Shown in pieces: positions 27,557-38,332 of a DNA stretch of 49,852 nt (position 1 is the stretch's first letter; each line of letters starts with the position of its first letter). This stretch comes from an uncultured Bacillota bacterium (GTDB lineage: Bacteria > Bacillota > Clostridia > Christensenellales > Borkfalkiaceae). The DNA is taken from contig CASDTU010000044.1 of the NCBI GenBank assembly GCA_949283775.1, forward strand, positions 1 to 49,852. Reading direction: 5' to 3'. The translations under genes and the position numbers were made by a program. Below the pieces are notes generated by a model that saw nothing but the letters and a program-made list of their open reading frames with translations, was not told the DNA's origin and made no database searches.

Positions 27557-28573
27557 ATGCGCTGTGCAATTTACGGCGCGGGAGCGATGGGCACGGTATT
27601 GGGTGCTTACATAGCCCGTGCGGGGAAAGAGATCGATCTGATCAATCGGAATGAAAAACATATTGCCGCTCTGAAAGAGAAGGGAGCGACGATCACGGGA
27701 ACGGTACACTTTACGCAAAAGGTCAACGCGCTGCTTCCGTCGCAGATGAAGGGAGAATACGACGTCATCTTGCTGATGACGAAGCAGCGTTACAACGCGG
27801 AGATCGTACAGTTTTTAAAGAAATATTTAAAGGAAGACGGGGCGATCTGCACCTGTCAGAACGGTTTGCCGGAACCGAAGATCGCGGACTGTATCGGCGC
27901 GGACCGCACGCTCGGCTGTGCGATCGCCTGGGGCGCTACGTTTCACGGCGAGGGGGTATCGGAATTGACGTCCGATCCGGGTGCGCTGACGTTTTCGCTG
28001 GGAGCGTTGGGCGCCGGCAATCACCTTGCGGACGTGAAAGAGTTGTTGGAAACGATGGGGCAGGTAACGATCGAAAAGAATTTTATCGGCGCGCGTTGGT
28101 CCAAACTTCTGATCAACAGCGCTTTTTCGGGCCTTTCCACCGTAACGGGTGCTACGTTCGGCGAAGTGTCGAAAAACAGGGCGTCGCGGCGCGTGGCGCA
28201 GCGGATCATAAAGGAGTGCATCGACGTTGCCAAAGCGGCAAAGATCCGCGTCGAGCCTGTGCAGGGGCATAAGATCGATACATTATTCGATTATAAAGGC
28301 TGGCTCAAACGTGCCGTGTCCTTTGCATTGATCCCCGTTGCGATGAAAAAGCACGCGAAACTTATCTCCAGCATGTTGCAGGATCTGCGCGCGGGAAAGC
28401 AGTGCGAGATCGATTTTATCAACGGAGTTGTCTGCGAATACGGTAAAAAATACGGCGTGCCTACGCCCTTCAATCAGATGACGGTCGACCTCGTTCATGC
28501 GATCGAAGAAGGAAAGCGCGTGATCGATTTTGCGAACATTTACAGTTATGATGATTTGTTCCAAAAATCCTAA
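27557..28573 (+). CDS. Ketopantoate reductase-like dehydrogenase (PanE/ApbA family)
   Basis: The 338-residue product has an N-terminal NAD(P)-binding fold with GAGAMG (7-12) and a C-terminal 6-phosphogluconate-dehydrogenase-like helical domain. The catalytic lysine is Lys183 in RWSKLLIN, and the conserved acidic residue lies in QCEIDFINGVVCEYG near 283. Family members reduce 2-dehydropantoate to pantoate in coenzyme A synthesis, but many paralogues act on other keto acids. Neither panB nor panC is nearby, so no gene symbol is given. A strong GGGAGGAGG precedes the ATG. It may be co-transcribed with the alpha-galactosidase gene (115-base gap). Confidence 0.88.
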   Translation: MRCAIYGAGAMGTVLGAYIARAGKEIDLINRNEKHIAALKEKGATITGTVHFTQKVNALLPSQMKGEYDVILLMTKQRYNAEIVQFLKKYLKEDGAICTCQNGLPEPKIADCIGADRTLGCAIAWGATFHGEGVSELTSDPGALTFSLGALGAGNHLADVKELLETMGQVTIEKNFIGARWSKLLINSAFSGLSTVTGATFGEVSKNRASRRVAQRIIKECIDVAKAAKIRVEPVQGHKIDTLFDYKGWLKRAVSFALIPVAMKKHAKLISSMLQDLRAGKQCEIDFINGVVCEYGKKYGVPTPFNQMTVDLVHAIEEGKRVIDFANIYSYDDLFQKS

Positions 28574-28672
28574 GTTGCGGTCGCGATTCTTTTTGAAAAG
28601 CGTGCAGTTTTTTGACCGAAAGCCTCGAAGATTTTTGTTTGGCTTTTATATGCGCAGGTTTTTGGCATAAGA

Positions 28673-28705
28673 AAAAGCGGAGAGAAAACTTTTCTCTCCG
28701 CTTTT
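28673..28705. terminator. Bidirectional terminator between convergent genes
   Basis: AAAAGCGGAGAGAAAA (28673-28688) pairs perfectly with 28690-28705, with T-rich flanks in both directions. Confidence 0.85.
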
Positions 28706-28723
28706 CATTTCCCCGCTGTAATT

Positions 28724-28942
28724 TTAAAGCAGTCGCAGGATATGTTTGCTGAGGATCATCAAAATGAGGTCCAATATCCAGACGATCGTAAAGCCAAAGA
28801 TCAGACGAATCAGAAAAGCGAGGATCTTGCCTTCCGAAAGCCGCGTGATTGCGCCGCAGATCCAGGCCGTTACCGGGATAATTGCCAAAATGACGCTTAC
28901 AAGATAACTTAAACCGAAGTAATCACTTTTTCTTTTTGCCAT
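28724..28942 (-). CDS. Small membrane protein, unknown function
   Basis: The 72-residue product begins MAKRKSDYFG and has two hydrophobic helices (about 12-32 and 42-66) separated by GAITRLSEGK. GGAG lies 10 bases before the ATG at 28942; a longer upstream frame exists but without a ribosome site. It resembles small superinfection- or YqaE-like membrane proteins in size only. No family assigned. Confidence 0.7.
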   Translation of the reverse strand: MAKRKSDYFGLSYLVSVILAIIPVTAWICGAITRLSEGKILAFLIRLIFGFTIVWILDLILMILSKHILRLL

Positions 28943-29056
28943 AATACTCTCCTTTTTTAGCGTTTTTTTTATTGTACGACAAGGGTGCGGTTTTGTCAAT
29001 ACTTCTGGGAAAAAAAGGGTTTTTTTGTTCGTTTGCCTTGTCCGCAAGGAAATCGT

Positions 29057-29085
29057 TTGACAAATGGAAAATCATAAAATATAAT
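29057..29085 (+). promoter_or_regulatory. Consensus sigma-A promoter of glnN
   Basis: TTGACA (29057-29062), 17 bases, TATAAT (29080-29085): a perfect consensus. The leader to the ATG is about 169 bases, in which I recognise no known riboswitch. Confidence 0.93.
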
Positions 29086-29260
29086 GATATAGAGAATCAG
29101 CGAGGACGCTGTGGGTAATGGGGCAAGTCGCTTTTTACGCACGGTGTCTTATTTTTACCGGGAGAAGCGGAGCGCCGCTTTTGCGAAAGGACGGCGGTGA
29201 AAAAGCGTAGGCGCAGACAGGGCGGGCCGTACAAGTGCGGAAAGAAAAGGAGAAAAAAGT

Positions 29261-31345
<2,085 letters not shown>

Positions 31346-31485
31346 TAAAAAGTGGGCCTTCCTGCTTAAAGGCAGATGAGGTATAGATAAGGTGCGTTCT
31401 ATTTCAAAGCGAATAAGCATTTACGATAAGAGAAACAGACCGGCTCAAATCCGTGTATCGTAAAAAAGAAAAAGCAAAAAGCAGG

Positions 31486-31519
31486 GCAGTCCCGAAAAAA
31501 TATCGGGACTGCTTTTTTT
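31486..31519 (+). terminator. Rho-independent terminator after glnN
   Basis: GCAGTCCCGA (31486-31495) pairs with 31503-31512, then seven T residues. The 31346-31485 stretch before it holds no gene. Confidence 0.93.
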
Positions 31520-31648
31520 GGGGGGATAGGTAAGAAAAACAGCATAGGGGCGGCAAACCAAAAGAAAAAATTGTACAAGGACGGCAAGCAAAAAGAAAGA
31601 ATTCCGTCCATCCTTTTAAAAAAATGGGCGCAAGGGCTGCAAACTGCT

Positions 31649-31676
31649 TTGCGAAAACGAAAAAATACGATATAAT
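31649..31676 (+). promoter_or_regulatory. Sigma-A promoter of purA
   Basis: TTGCGA (31649-31654), 16 bases, TATAAT (31671-31676). Leader about 70 bases. Confidence 0.8.
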
Positions 31677-31751
31677 ACAAGTGTATGTAAAAAAGTGCCT
31701 TGAATCGGCACGAGAGAAGAAAAAATTATCAAATTAGCGAGGGCGTTATTT

Positions 31752-33023
31752 ATGTTAACATCGATCGTCGGAATCAATTGGGGAGACGAAGGCAAGGGCA
31801 GGATGGTGGATCTTTTGTCGAAGGATTTTGACATAGTGTGTCGCTACCAGGGCGGAAACAACGCGGGGCACACCGTCATCAACGAGCGCGGGAAATTTAT
31901 TCTCAACCTGTTGCCTTCCGGAATTTTGCGCGAGGGCGTAGTGTGCGTAATGGGTCCTGGCATGGTGATCGACATCAAACATCTGATGGGAGAAATGGCG
32001 CGCTTGCGGGAAGCGGGCATTACGATCTCGCCGGAAAATTTAAAAATTTCCGACCGCGCCGTCATTACGATGCCGTACAACGTGTTGCAGGACTGCCTGG
32101 AAGAGGAGCGCCTTGCAGATAAAAAATTCGGCTCGACCAAGCGCGGCATTGCGCCGATCTATGCGGATAAATATTTGAAAAAGGCATTCCGCATGGGTGA
32201 ACTTTTGAATATGGACCGCCTGGAAAAGCGCATTCCGGACATTGTGGAGTGGAAAAACCTGACGATAGCAAACGCTTACGGCGCTCAGCCCGTTACGAGC
32301 GAGGAAATGAAGGCATATTTCAAGGAATTCGGCCTGCCTTTGCAGGAGTATGTCTGCGACACGGGACTGTATCTGAACGCGGCGAATAAAGCGGGCAAGA
32401 AGATCATGTTTGAAGCGCAGCTCGGCGCGCTTCGCGACATTGATTTCGGTATCTACCCGTACACGTCCTCTTCGTCCACGATCGCGGCGTATGCGCCGAT
32501 CGGGGCGGGCGTACCCAATCTGAAACTCGATAAGACGATCGGGATCATGAAAGCGTATTCGACCTGCGTTGGGGAAGGCCCTTTTACGGCGGAATACTTC
32601 GGGGAAAAAGCGGAAAAACTGCGCAAAGCAGGGGGCGAATACGGCGCCGCAACGGGACGGCCGAGAAGAGTCGGGCCGTTCGACGTGGTGGCTTCCAAAT
32701 ATGGTATCCGCTGCCAGGGTGCGGACGAGATCGCTTTGACCAAGCTGGACGTTTTATCCGGACACGATACGCTGGAAGTTTGCACTGCTTACGAATTGAA
32801 CGGAAAGAAGTTGACCGAATTCCCGTTTACGGATGTTTTGGATGACTGTAAACCTATTTTTGAAGAGGTAAAAGGTTGGAATTGCGATATTTCCGGTTGC
32901 CGCAAAAAGGAGGATCTGCCCAAAGAAGCGCTCGATTATATCCGCTTTATCGAAAAATCCTGCGAATGCAAGATCCGCTATGTGTCGGTCGGCGCGGAGA
33001 GAGAGGCGTACATCGAACTGTGA
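31752..33023 (+). CDS. purA: Adenylosuccinate synthetase PurA
   Basis: The 423-residue product joins IMP and aspartate with GTP to give adenylosuccinate, the first step from IMP to AMP. The phosphate loop reads NWGDEGKGR (catalytic Asp12; Lys15), where most bacterial enzymes have GDEGKGK, so position 17 is Arg. GGNNAGHTV (34-42), the IMP-binding GSTKRGIAP near 127 and TGRPRRVGPFD near 300 are all present. GCGAGG is the likely ribosome site. It is monocistronic. Confidence 0.97.
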   Translation: MLTSIVGINWGDEGKGRMVDLLSKDFDIVCRYQGGNNAGHTVINERGKFILNLLPSGILREGVVCVMGPGMVIDIKHLMGEMARLREAGITISPENLKISDRAVITMPYNVLQDCLEEERLADKKFGSTKRGIAPIYADKYLKKAFRMGELLNMDRLEKRIPDIVEWKNLTIANAYGAQPVTSEEMKAYFKEFGLPLQEYVCDTGLYLNAANKAGKKIMFEAQLGALRDIDFGIYPYTSSSSTIAAYAPIGAGVPNLKLDKTIGIMKAYSTCVGEGPFTAEYFGEKAEKLRKAGGEYGAATGRPRRVGPFDVVASKYGIRCQGADEIALTKLDVLSGHDTLEVCTAYELNGKKLTEFPFTDVLDDCKPIFEEVKGWNCDISGCRKKEDLPKEALDYIRFIEKSCECKIRYVSVGAEREAYIEL

Positions 33024-33589
33024 TCTTTCTCTTCAAAAGGGAAGAAGGTTTTCCCTTTGAGCGCAAAGACAATTACCGTTTTTACAGAGATTGCAAATCC
33101 ATGCCGATATAAAACAGAGATCGGCATTTCGGCGTTTAAAAATATCGAACAGCTTTCGGCGTTTGAAAATACCAAAAAGCAGGGTACTTTGAAAGGCATT
33201 GAAAAATTTCAACCATACCATGACGGCAAAGCGGCGTTTTCCTTTTCAGGACGCCGCTTTTCTGGAATTAAAAATGCAAAAATTTTTTCGGTTGGCTGTC
33301 CAAGCCGCTTGCCGAAGACACCATGCGATAATTTCGGTTTTCAAATCTAGTATTTGACCGCGGACAGATAGATATTGTGTGAGAGACGTCATAGTTTCTT
33401 GTTTACAAGCGGACGCAGGCACGCAAGCGTTTTCAGGCGGGCATGATTTTTGCGTACAGTGCGGTCAAGTTTTCTGTTTACAGGCGGACAAACGGATATA
33501 AGTGTGCCGATGATCCCGTGCGGATGCAGATGTATTAAGCGGGAGCGGACGGCAAAAGCTTTTTTCACAGAACTTTTACCAAATCCCTC
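33024..33589. other. Long intergenic region with hairpin and repeats
   Basis: No convincing gene is seen in about 570 bases. A likely terminator for purA is at 33228-33260. CGGCGTTTRAAAATAYC occurs twice (about 33130 and 33160). TGTTTACARGCGGAC occurs twice (33400-33414 and 33475-33489). The one longer frame here (33057-33350) has no ribosome site and no recognisable protein pattern. Confidence 0.5.
33228..33260 (+). terminator. Stem-loop downstream of purA
   Basis: AAAGCGGCGT (33228-33237) pairs with ACGCCGCTTT (33251-33260) and runs into a short T-stretch. It lies about 200 bases after the purA stop. Confidence 0.65.
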
Positions 33590-33618
33590 TTGACAATTTC
33601 ATAGAATATTTCTATAAT
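33590..33618 (+). promoter_or_regulatory. Consensus sigma-A promoter of the ABC/MarR operon
   Basis: TTGACA (33590-33595), 17 bases, TATAAT (33613-33618). A start near 33625 coincides with the first arm of the repeats listed next. Confidence 0.92.
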
Positions 33619-33624
33619 GGTATT

Positions 33625-33677
33625 GTAATTAGTTATTAGTGTAAATTATTATTAGTATTGTCATAGTAATTGATTAC
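33625..33677 (+). promoter_or_regulatory. Candidate MarR operator region
   Basis: Just after the -10, GTAATTAGTTATTA (33625-33638) and TAGTAATTGATTAC (33664-33677) form an imperfect inverted repeat. TTATTAGTRT recurs at 33633-33642 and 33649-33658. AT-rich dyads over the start site are typical of MarR operators, and a MarR gene lies in this operon, so autoregulation is likely. Confidence 0.6.
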
Positions 33678-33723
33678 GGAGCACAAAAAAGCATGACTGA
33701 CAATGACAGGAGGGCGAGTAAAA

Positions 33724-34425
33724 ATGAGTTTTGTAGAATTTCAGGAAGTCAGCAAATTTTATAAGATGGGTTCGAACGTCATAAAGGCGGCGAACAAGGT
33801 AAATTTTACAATCGAGAAGGGAGAATTTTGTGTCATTGTAGGCCCGAGCGGCGCGGGAAAGACGACGGTGCTGAATATTTTAGGAGGCATGGACAAAGCG
33901 AGCGAAGGGAGGATCGTAGTAGACGGTGAAAAGGTCGACACGTTCGGGGAAAGACAGCTTACCGATTACAGGCGGTATGATGTGGGATTTGTCTTTCAGT
34001 TTTACAATTTGATACAAAATCTGACGGCGCGCGAGAATGTGGAGATCGCGTCGGAGATCTGTAAGAACCCGTTTGATGCGGAAGAGACGCTGCAAAAAGT
34101 AGGGTTGTCGGAGCGCATGAACAATTTTCCGGCGCAGCTTTCCGGCGGCGAACAGCAGCGTGTTTCAATCGCGCGCGCGATCGCAAAGAACCCGAAACTT
34201 TTGCTTTGCGACGAGCCCACGGGCGCATTGGACTATGAAACGGGTAAGAGTATTTTGAAACTTTTGCACACCGTTTGCAAGGATAACGGGAAAACGGTCA
34301 TCGTGATCACGCACAATCAGGCGATCACGCAGATGGCAGACCGTGTCATTCATATCAAAAACGGCAGCGTATTTGCGGAAGAGCGGAATGAACACCCTGC
34401 GGACGTATCCGTCATCGAATGGTAA
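33724..34425 (+). CDS. ABC transporter ATP-binding protein (MacB/LolD type)
   Basis: The 233-residue ATPase has Walker A GPSGAGKT (about 37-44), the Q-loop [10 protein letters not shown], signature LSGGEQQR, Walker [13 protein letters not shown] and the H-loop THN. The DEPTGALD form and the FtsX partner next door place it in the MacB/LolD/FtsE group, which powers lipoprotein, peptide or antibiotic export rather than classic import. AGGAGGG precedes the ATG. The FtsX permease follows after 42 bases. Confidence 0.95.
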   Translation: MSFVEFQEVSKFYKMGSNVIKAANKVNFTIEKGEFCVIVGPSGAGKTTVLNILGGMDKASEGRIVVDGEKVDTFGERQLTDYRRYDVGFVFQFYNLIQNLTARENVEIASEICKNPFDAEETLQKVGLSERMNNFPAQLSGGEQQRVSIARAIAKNPKLLLCDEPTGALDYETGKSILKLLHTVCKDNGKTVIVITHNQAITQMADRVIHIKNGSVFAEERNEHPADVSVIEW

Positions 34426-34467
34426 GGCAGGCACGCATCGGTAGATCATTCGCAGCGGAGGCGCAGT

Positions 34468-37071
34468 ATGAAAAAATTTGATAAAAACATTGCCAAAGAG
34501 TTTAAAACGAGTTTCGGAAGATTTATCGCGATCATGGCGATCATCGCGGTGGGCGTAGGTTTTTTGATCGGGGTCATGCAGTCTACGCCGGATATGAAAA
34601 AGACGATGCACGACTATTATATCGAAAACAATGCGTCCGATCTGACGGTGAAGGGTTCGTACGGCCTTTCGCTGTCGGATGCGGAGTCGATCAAGAGCGC
34701 GAAAGAAGTGGCGCGGGCGGATTTTTATGTTTCCACGGACGCCGTCGTTACCGTGATGAGCAAAGATTTGGTCGGCAGGATCGTCGGATTGGATTCGTTT
34801 TCGCCGGACAGCGTGAACCGTCTGACATTGCAGGAAGGCAGGTTTCCCGAGGAGGGAAAAAATGAAGCGGTGGCGATTCGAGCGGACGGCAAATTGGAGA
34901 CGCTTCGCGTCGGGACGGTCGTTACGATCGAAGATACGGCTGAATCCACATACGGGGATATTTATCGGACAGAGGAATTTGAAGTCGTCGGGATCGTATC
35001 TTCGGCGGATATCTATTACAAGGATGCGCGGGAGGTTTCGACGATCGGAACGGGCGTCGTGGACACCATTTTATACGGATATCGGGAGTCGATTTATGAC
35101 GATCTGACGCAGACGCCGCAGCTGACGCAGCTTTCGGAATCCAGCGTGTTCGGGATCATCAACGCCTTTACCGAAGCGGAAGAAGATAAGATCGCCTATA
35201 CGGATTGCGCGATCATTTTAAAAGACGCGGACTCAAAAGAGCGCTTTACGGACGGATATAAAAATTTTGTCCTTGAAAAAGCGGAAGTGTTTGAAACGAT
35301 CGGGCAGAAGAGCAGCGAGCGGATCGACGAAGCTCTGGATAAGATGGAAGAAATGGCGGCAATGGTGGGGCAGACGACGGAGTTTCCTGCCGCGAGCTGG
35401 TACGTGCTCGACCGCGCCGGAACCAATATGAGCTATGTTAGCTTTGCGATGAACGTCGAAAAGGTAGAGGAGATCGCCGGCATATTTCCGATCTTTTTCA
35501 TCGTGGTAGCGGCGCTGGTTGCACTGACGTCCATGACGCGCATGGTGGAAGAGGATCGAATGCAGATCGGCACCTTCAAAGCGCTAGGGTATCGGAACGG
35601 GCGGATCATGTCAAAGTATATGGTGTATTGCAGTTTGGCAAGCATCATCGGCTGTATCGTCGGAATTTTGTTCGGTTTCAGCCTGCTTCCCTCCATTTTC
35701 TGGAAGGCGTACCGCTCATTGTATATTTTGCCTTCGTTGCATTTGGGATTCAGTCCCATTTTTGCGCTGGTCGTTTTCGGCATATCGCTTGCGGGCACCC
35801 TGATCGTTACGTGGGGCGCCTGCCGCAATTCGCTGAAAGAAAGGCCTTCCGCGCTGATGCAGCCGAAAGCGCCGAAACCGGGCAAACGCATTCTTTTGGA
35901 ACGGGTCGGCATCCTGTGGAAGCCGCTGAAATTTAAATGGAAAGCGACGATCCGAAATATTTTCCGCTATAAAAAGAATATGTTCCTCACGATCTTGTCG
36001 GTCATGGGATGCACGGCGCTGATCCTTGCCGGCTTCGGGCTGAGCGATTCGGTCGATACGGTCACGGACGTGCAGTACAGCTCCGTTCTGCAATACGATA
36101 TTTCGGTCGGTTACACGGGCGAGATTGCGCAAGACAGCGCATTGGAGACCTTCTTGCAAGAAAAGGATTCTCTTTCCTTATATACCGAAGACGGATCCCT
36201 TCGGTTCCGCCTCAAAGAGGACGACGCCAACGAAAGCGTTACGCTGTACGTCGTGAAAGACGATTTTCTTTTTCGTCAGTTTATTTCGCTGCATACGCGG
36301 AAAGATCAGTCTTCGATCGATGTGACGAAGGCGCAGGAAGACGGGGCGATCGTCTTGCCTGAAAACGTAGCGCTCGCCTATGACGTTTCCGTAGGGGATA
36401 CGTTGCAGTATCGTTCGGGCGGCACGACGGCGGAGTTAAAGGTGTATGCGATTTGCGAAGGGTATACGGGTAGCAATATTTACATTTCGCAGTCCGGATA
36501 TGAAACGGTGTTCGGAAGTATCCCGAAGGACAACACGCTGTTGATCAAGGCGGAAAACGCGAAGGCGCAGTCGGAAGAATATACCAAACAGCTGCTGTCG
36601 AGCGAGGCGGTGGAATCGGTGGAATTTCTCTATACGTCGGAAGATACGTTTGCCGGTCTCAGTTCGACGATGGGGCTGGTTATAGCGGTGCTGGTGATCA
36701 GTGCCGGCGCATTGGCGGCGATCGTGCTGTACAATCTGACGAATATCAATATCGACGAACGCCGCAGAGAAATTGCGACGCTGCGCGTTTTGGGGTACAG
36801 AAGGAGAGAAGTCGCCGGATATATCTATCGGGAGAGCGCGATTTTGACCATTGCTGGCACACTGCTCGGGCTGGGGCTTGGATTCCTGCTGCATCTGTTT
36901 ATCGTGCGTCGCGTAAGCAGCGTGTCGATGATGTTCGGGCGCGTGATTGCGGGATGGAGTTATGTATGGGCATTTTTATTGACGATCGCTTTTGCGGTCA
37001 TCGTGTATTCTTTTATGCTGATCAAATTAAATAAAATCAATATGGCGGAATCGCTTAAATCGAACGAATAG
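34468..37071 (+). CDS. FtsX-like ABC permease, large duplicated form
   Basis: The 867-residue product has an N-terminal membrane helix (about 17-37), a large extracytoplasmic domain and a first FtsX unit (about 331-440: IFFIVVAALVALTSM then EEDRMQIGTFKALGYR). A second anchor helix lies near 500, followed by a second outside domain and a second FtsX unit (about 731-860: NINIDERRREIATLRVLGYR). About eight helices in two 4-helix halves match the large permeases of Firmicute peptide-resistance and export systems. A periplasmic-type MacB core could extract a lipid or peptide from the outer leaflet. Substrate unknown. It is preceded by the ATPase and followed by two regulators. Confidence 0.92.
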   Translation: MKKFDKNIAKEFKTSFGRFIAIMAIIAVGVGFLIGVMQSTPDMKKTMHDYYIENNASDLTVKGSYGLSLSDAESIKSAKEVARADFYVSTDAVVTVMSKDLVGRIVGLDSFSPDSVNRLTLQEGRFPEEGKNEAVAIRADGKLETLRVGTVVTIEDTAESTYGDIYRTEEFEVVGIVSSADIYYKDAREVSTIGTGVVDTILYGYRESIYDDLTQTPQLTQLSESSVFGIINAFTEAEEDKIAYTDCAIILKDADSKERFTDGYKNFVLEKAEVFETIGQKSSERIDEALDKMEEMAAMVGQTTEFPAASWYVLDRAGTNMSYVSFAMNVEKVEEIAGIFPIFFIVVAALVALTSMTRMVEEDRMQIGTFKALGYRNGRIMSKYMVYCSLASIIGCIVGILFGFSLLPSIFWKAYRSLYILPSLHLGFSPIFALVVFGISLAGTLIVTWGACRNSLKERPSALMQPKAPKPGKRILLERVGILWKPLKFKWKATIRNIFRYKKNMFLTILSVMGCTALILAGFGLSDSVDTVTDVQYSSVLQYDISVGYTGEIAQDSALETFLQEKDSLSLYTEDGSLRFRLKEDDANESVTLYVVKDDFLFRQFISLHTRKDQSSIDVTKAQEDGAIVLPENVALAYDVSVGDTLQYRSGGTTAELKVYAICEGYTGSNIYISQSGYETVFGSIPKDNTLLIKAENAKAQSEEYTKQLLSSEAVESVEFLYTSEDTFAGLSSTMGLVIAVLVISAGALAAIVLYNLTNINIDERRREIATLRVLGYRRREVAGYIYRESAILTIAGTLLGLGLGFLLHLFIVRRVSSVSMMFGRVIAGWSYVWAFLLTIAFAVIVYSFMLIKLNKINMAESLKSNE

Positions 37072-37091
37072 CGACAAAAGAGGTAATACGG

Positions 37092-37559
37092 ATGGATAAA
37101 ATCAAATTGCGTGACGATTTAATGCACGAACTTTGGCGTTTGAATAAAATGGACCTGATGCTGACACTTCGGGAGTTTATCGAAGGGGAAACGGCAACGC
37201 TTTGGTATTTGCGGACGTTAAACGGAGAAAAGGTAACGCCTTCGCAGATCAGCGACAATCTGAAAGTCAGCCGTGCGCGCGCGGCGAACATATTGCGTGC
37301 GCTTCGCGGGAAAGGCTTCGTTACGATGGATATCGCCTCGGAAGATCGGCGGAAGATGGAGGTAATGCTGACGGAAAAGGGAAAGGCCTTTTTGGATGAA
37401 AAGTATTCCTTTTTAGTGCGGTATTTTGACATTTATGTGGACGTGCTCGGCGAAAACGATATATTGGAGTTGACGCGGTTATTGAAAAAGACGGTGGACA
37501 ATACCGTATTGCTGTGCGAGGACGGCGGTATTACGAAAGAAGGGGAGGGAACGGAATGA
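37092..37559 (+). CDS. MarR family transcriptional regulator
   Basis: The 155-residue product has the winged helix of MarR proteins: helix-turn-helix about 52-78 (PSQISDNLKVSRARAANILR) and wing VTMDIASEDRRKMEVMLTEKGK. Dimerisation helices occur at both ends. It starts 20 bases after the permease gene with GAGGTAATACGG as ribosome site. It probably represses this operon through the AT-rich repeats at 33625-33677. The ligand is unknown. Confidence 0.9.
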   Translation: MDKIKLRDDLMHELWRLNKMDLMLTLREFIEGETATLWYLRTLNGEKVTPSQISDNLKVSRARAANILRALRGKGFVTMDIASEDRRKMEVMLTEKGKAFLDEKYSFLVRYFDIYVDVLGENDILELTRLLKKTVDNTVLLCEDGGITKEGEGTE

Positions 37560-37918
37560 TACACAACGAATCGGGAGAAGATTATTTGGAGGCGATCCTT
37601 CGCCTTTCTGTGGGCGATAAAGACGTGCATTCCGTGGAGATCGCACGGGAGCTGGGCGTATCGAAACCGGCAGTTACGAAGGCGATGCGGCTTTTAACGC
37701 AAAAGGGATATATACAGATTGTCGACAACCATATCCATTTGACAAAACAGGGCGAAACGTACGCCAAAGAAGTGTATGAAAAGCATAAATTATTGACGGA
37801 ATTTTTGGTAAAGCTCGGCGTGGAAGCCGCCGTTGCCGAGACGGATGCTTGCAGAATGGAACACTTAATCAGCAAAGAAACGTACGATGCGATCCGTATT
37901 TTTATGCGGAAAAGCTAA
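37556..37918 (+). CDS. DtxR/MntR-family metal-dependent regulator, short form
   Basis: The 120-residue product has the N-terminal winged helix (helix-turn-helix SVEIARELGVSKPAVTKAMR, 26-45) and the metal-binding dimer domain, but no SH3-like third domain. Candidate ligands line up with the family by number: Asp9, Glu12, His77, Cys99, Glu102 and His103. Cys in DACRMEH is what iron-sensing DtxR/IdeR use, where the manganese sensor MntR has Glu. Asp9 is closer to MntR, whose counterpart in DtxR is Met. The metal is therefore uncertain, with iron slightly favoured. ATGA overlaps the marR stop, so the two are translated together. Confidence 0.88.
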   Translation: MIHNESGEDYLEAILRLSVGDKDVHSVEIARELGVSKPAVTKAMRLLTQKGYIQIVDNHIHLTKQGETYAKEVYEKHKLLTEFLVKLGVEAAVAETDACRMEHLISKETYDAIRIFMRKS

Positions 37919-38270
37919 ACTTTTGGCAGGGATAAAGGAGCGTGCCGAAACGGAAACTTGCAGAAGTAAACTGTAAGGGAAGAGCTAAAATGGCATACGG
38001 CAGGCAAAATCAGCCGATACAACAGAAAAAAGAAAGAGCAAAAAGCAGGAAGGCAGTGCGGAAAAGAGCGATTTGCCTCAAAAGTCGAAAATTTTGGGGG
38101 CAGCTCGAAAAAACGCGCTGCTCTTTTTTTTGAAAAAACGAGTTGTCTCCGCAGACAGTCTGAAAGAGGGAAAAAGTTTCGGAGATCGGGAACGCTTTTG
38201 TTTCTTTGTAAAACAAAAGCGCGGAAAAAGAAAAAAGCGATCGAAAAATCAAAGGATTTGCCGAAAAAAG
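37919..38270. other. Gap upstream of sigK, no gene recognised
   Basis: About 350 purine-rich bases with no credible ORF. AAAAGAGCG near 38060 and CGCTGCTCTTTT near 38118, followed by a T-run, may form a weak terminator for the ABC/MarR operon. Confidence 0.4.
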
Positions 38271-38300
38271 GCATTGTACAAGCCGAGTCGCACATACATT
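38271..38300 (+). promoter_or_regulatory. Candidate sigma-E-type promoter of sigK
   Basis: GCATTGT (38271-38277), 15 bases, CATACATT (38293-38300). This fits the sigma-E consensus (KMATATT, 14-15, CATACAHT) with two -35 mismatches. In Bacillus sigma-E and SpoIIID transcribe sigK, so the match makes biological sense. Confidence 0.55.
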
Positions 38301-38332
38301 AAAACTATCGTTAGGATAGGGGTGTGCAGTAT

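Noticed and set aside
29092..29260. Glutamine riboswitch or glnA RNA motif in the glnN leader
   Set aside because: No matching core motif was recognised; only short stems are visible.
33057..33350. 97-codon plus-strand frame after purA
   Set aside because: It has no ribosome site or family pattern, and it spans the probable purA terminator.
37942..38133. 63-codon basic frame upstream of sigK
   Set aside because: The composition simply reflects purine-rich DNA and no ribosome site was found.
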